Below, piece after piece: positions 5,099-5,232 of a DNA stretch of 5,232 nt. Under the pieces are notes generated by a model. That model made no database searches and had not been told where the DNA came from. It was given only the letters and a program-made list of their open reading frames with translations. The stretch is from Bacteroidota bacterium (GTDB lineage: Bacteria > Bacteroidota > Bacteroidia > Flavobacteriales > Weeksellaceae): positions 1 through 5,232 of the forward strand of contig JAFDZJ010000068.1 in NCBI GenBank assembly GCA_018266965.1. The letters are read 5' to 3'. Position 1 is the first letter of the stretch. Each line of letters starts with the position of its first letter. The position numbers were made by a program, and so were the translations under genes.

Positions 5099-5232
5099 AG
5101 GTAACGTTTGGGCTTGCTGCAGTGCTGGCTTTCATAGCTTGTCCTGCCGGAACCGCTGCCCAATTTATAAATAAAAAGTTGAAGTTGTGAATTAATGTTG
5201 AGTAGAATTCCGTCTGCCCGAACCAATGCCCA
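5099..5232 (-). repeat. attC-like site F, partial (end of cassette 6, beyond the window)
   Basis: R' (minus GTTACCT) is at 5105-5099 and carries the start of cassette 5. A left stem arm GGGCTTGCTGCAGTGC begins at 5110. Internal segments CCTGCCGGAACCGCTGCCCAA (about 5152-5162 for the core) and TTCCGTCTGCCCGAACCAA (5209-5227) line up with the loop of site C. This predicts the long class (about 195 bp), with the complementary arm and R'' some 60 bases outside the right edge. Confidence 0.6.

Larger units (their letters stand above)
1..5232 (-). mobile_element. Integron-type gene-cassette array, five complete cassettes, no integrase in window
   Basis: Five consecutive units can be delimited on the minus strand at a conserved G^TT (once G^TA): cassette 1, 131-926; cassette 2, 927-1635; cassette 3, 1636-2332; cassette 4, 2333-3563; cassette 5, 3564-5104. 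Each has one or two minus-strand genes followed by a long imperfect palindrome. The first bases of each unit are the inverted complement of the first bases of its own palindrome, and they are unit-specific. This is the signature of integron cassettes, where R' is split by recombination so that TTRRRY travels with the cassette. No tyrosine recombinase is encoded here. A sedentary integron or a CALIN are both possible. A family of MITE-like repeats is less likely because the ends match within units, not between them. Confidence 0.75.

Noticed and set aside
125..5232. Regularly spaced repeats as a CRISPR array
   Set aside because: The repeats are over 120 bp, only partly similar to one another, spaced by 0.7-1.5 kb genes and palindromic. 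They bear no resemblance to 25-40 bp CRISPR repeats with short spacers.

Overview
The window reads as part of an integron-type gene-cassette array, most likely from an AT-rich member of the Bacteroidota. The host guess is an inference from the protein families, the lack of Shine-Dalgarno sites and the low GC content. All seven supported genes lie on the minus strand. They are packed into five complete cassettes separated by long, imperfectly palindromic sites of about 132 bp (three) or 195-198 bp (two), which I call attC-like. A sixth site is cut by the right edge. No integrase gene or attI site is inside the window. In a standard layout they would lie beyond base 5232, on the 5' side of the minus-strand genes; otherwise this is an integrase-less attC cluster (CALIN).

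Layout from right to left, in the reading direction of the genes: partial attC F (5099-5232). Cassette 5 (3564-5104) holds a uracil-DNA-glycosylase-superfamily gene overlapping an agmatine/peptidylarginine-deiminase-family gene, and ends in attC E. Cassette 4 (2333-3563) holds a PUA/EVE-like small protein and a secreted TPR-like protein, and ends in attC D. Cassette 3 (1636-2332) holds a four-helix membrane protein that looks like the C-terminal third of cytochrome oxidase subunit I, and ends in attC C. Cassette 2 (927-1635) holds an unrecognised 190-residue protein, and ends in attC B. Cassette 1 (131-926) holds an unrecognised 206-residue protein, and ends in attC A. Bases 1-130 hold no supported gene, but could be a tiny gene-less cassette or the start of flanking DNA.

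The decisive evidence is at the cassette ends. The first 14-17 bases of each cassette are the inverted copy of the first bases of that same cassette's own attC, and they differ from cassette to cassette. This is what integrase cutting at G^TT in R' predicts. Of the 16 mismatches I found in these terminal repeats and in the attC stems, 15 become G.T wobble pairs on the plus strand. The plus strand is the bottom strand relative to the genes, and the bottom strand is the one integron integrases recombine as a folded single strand.

The genes do not form one pathway. They look like independent cargo: DNA-repair-like, arginine/agmatine-deiminase-like, respiratory-fragment-like, nucleic-acid-binding-like and secreted proteins, plus two orphans. 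A coding-strand excess of GACA over TGTC (about 74 to 2) runs through all of them.
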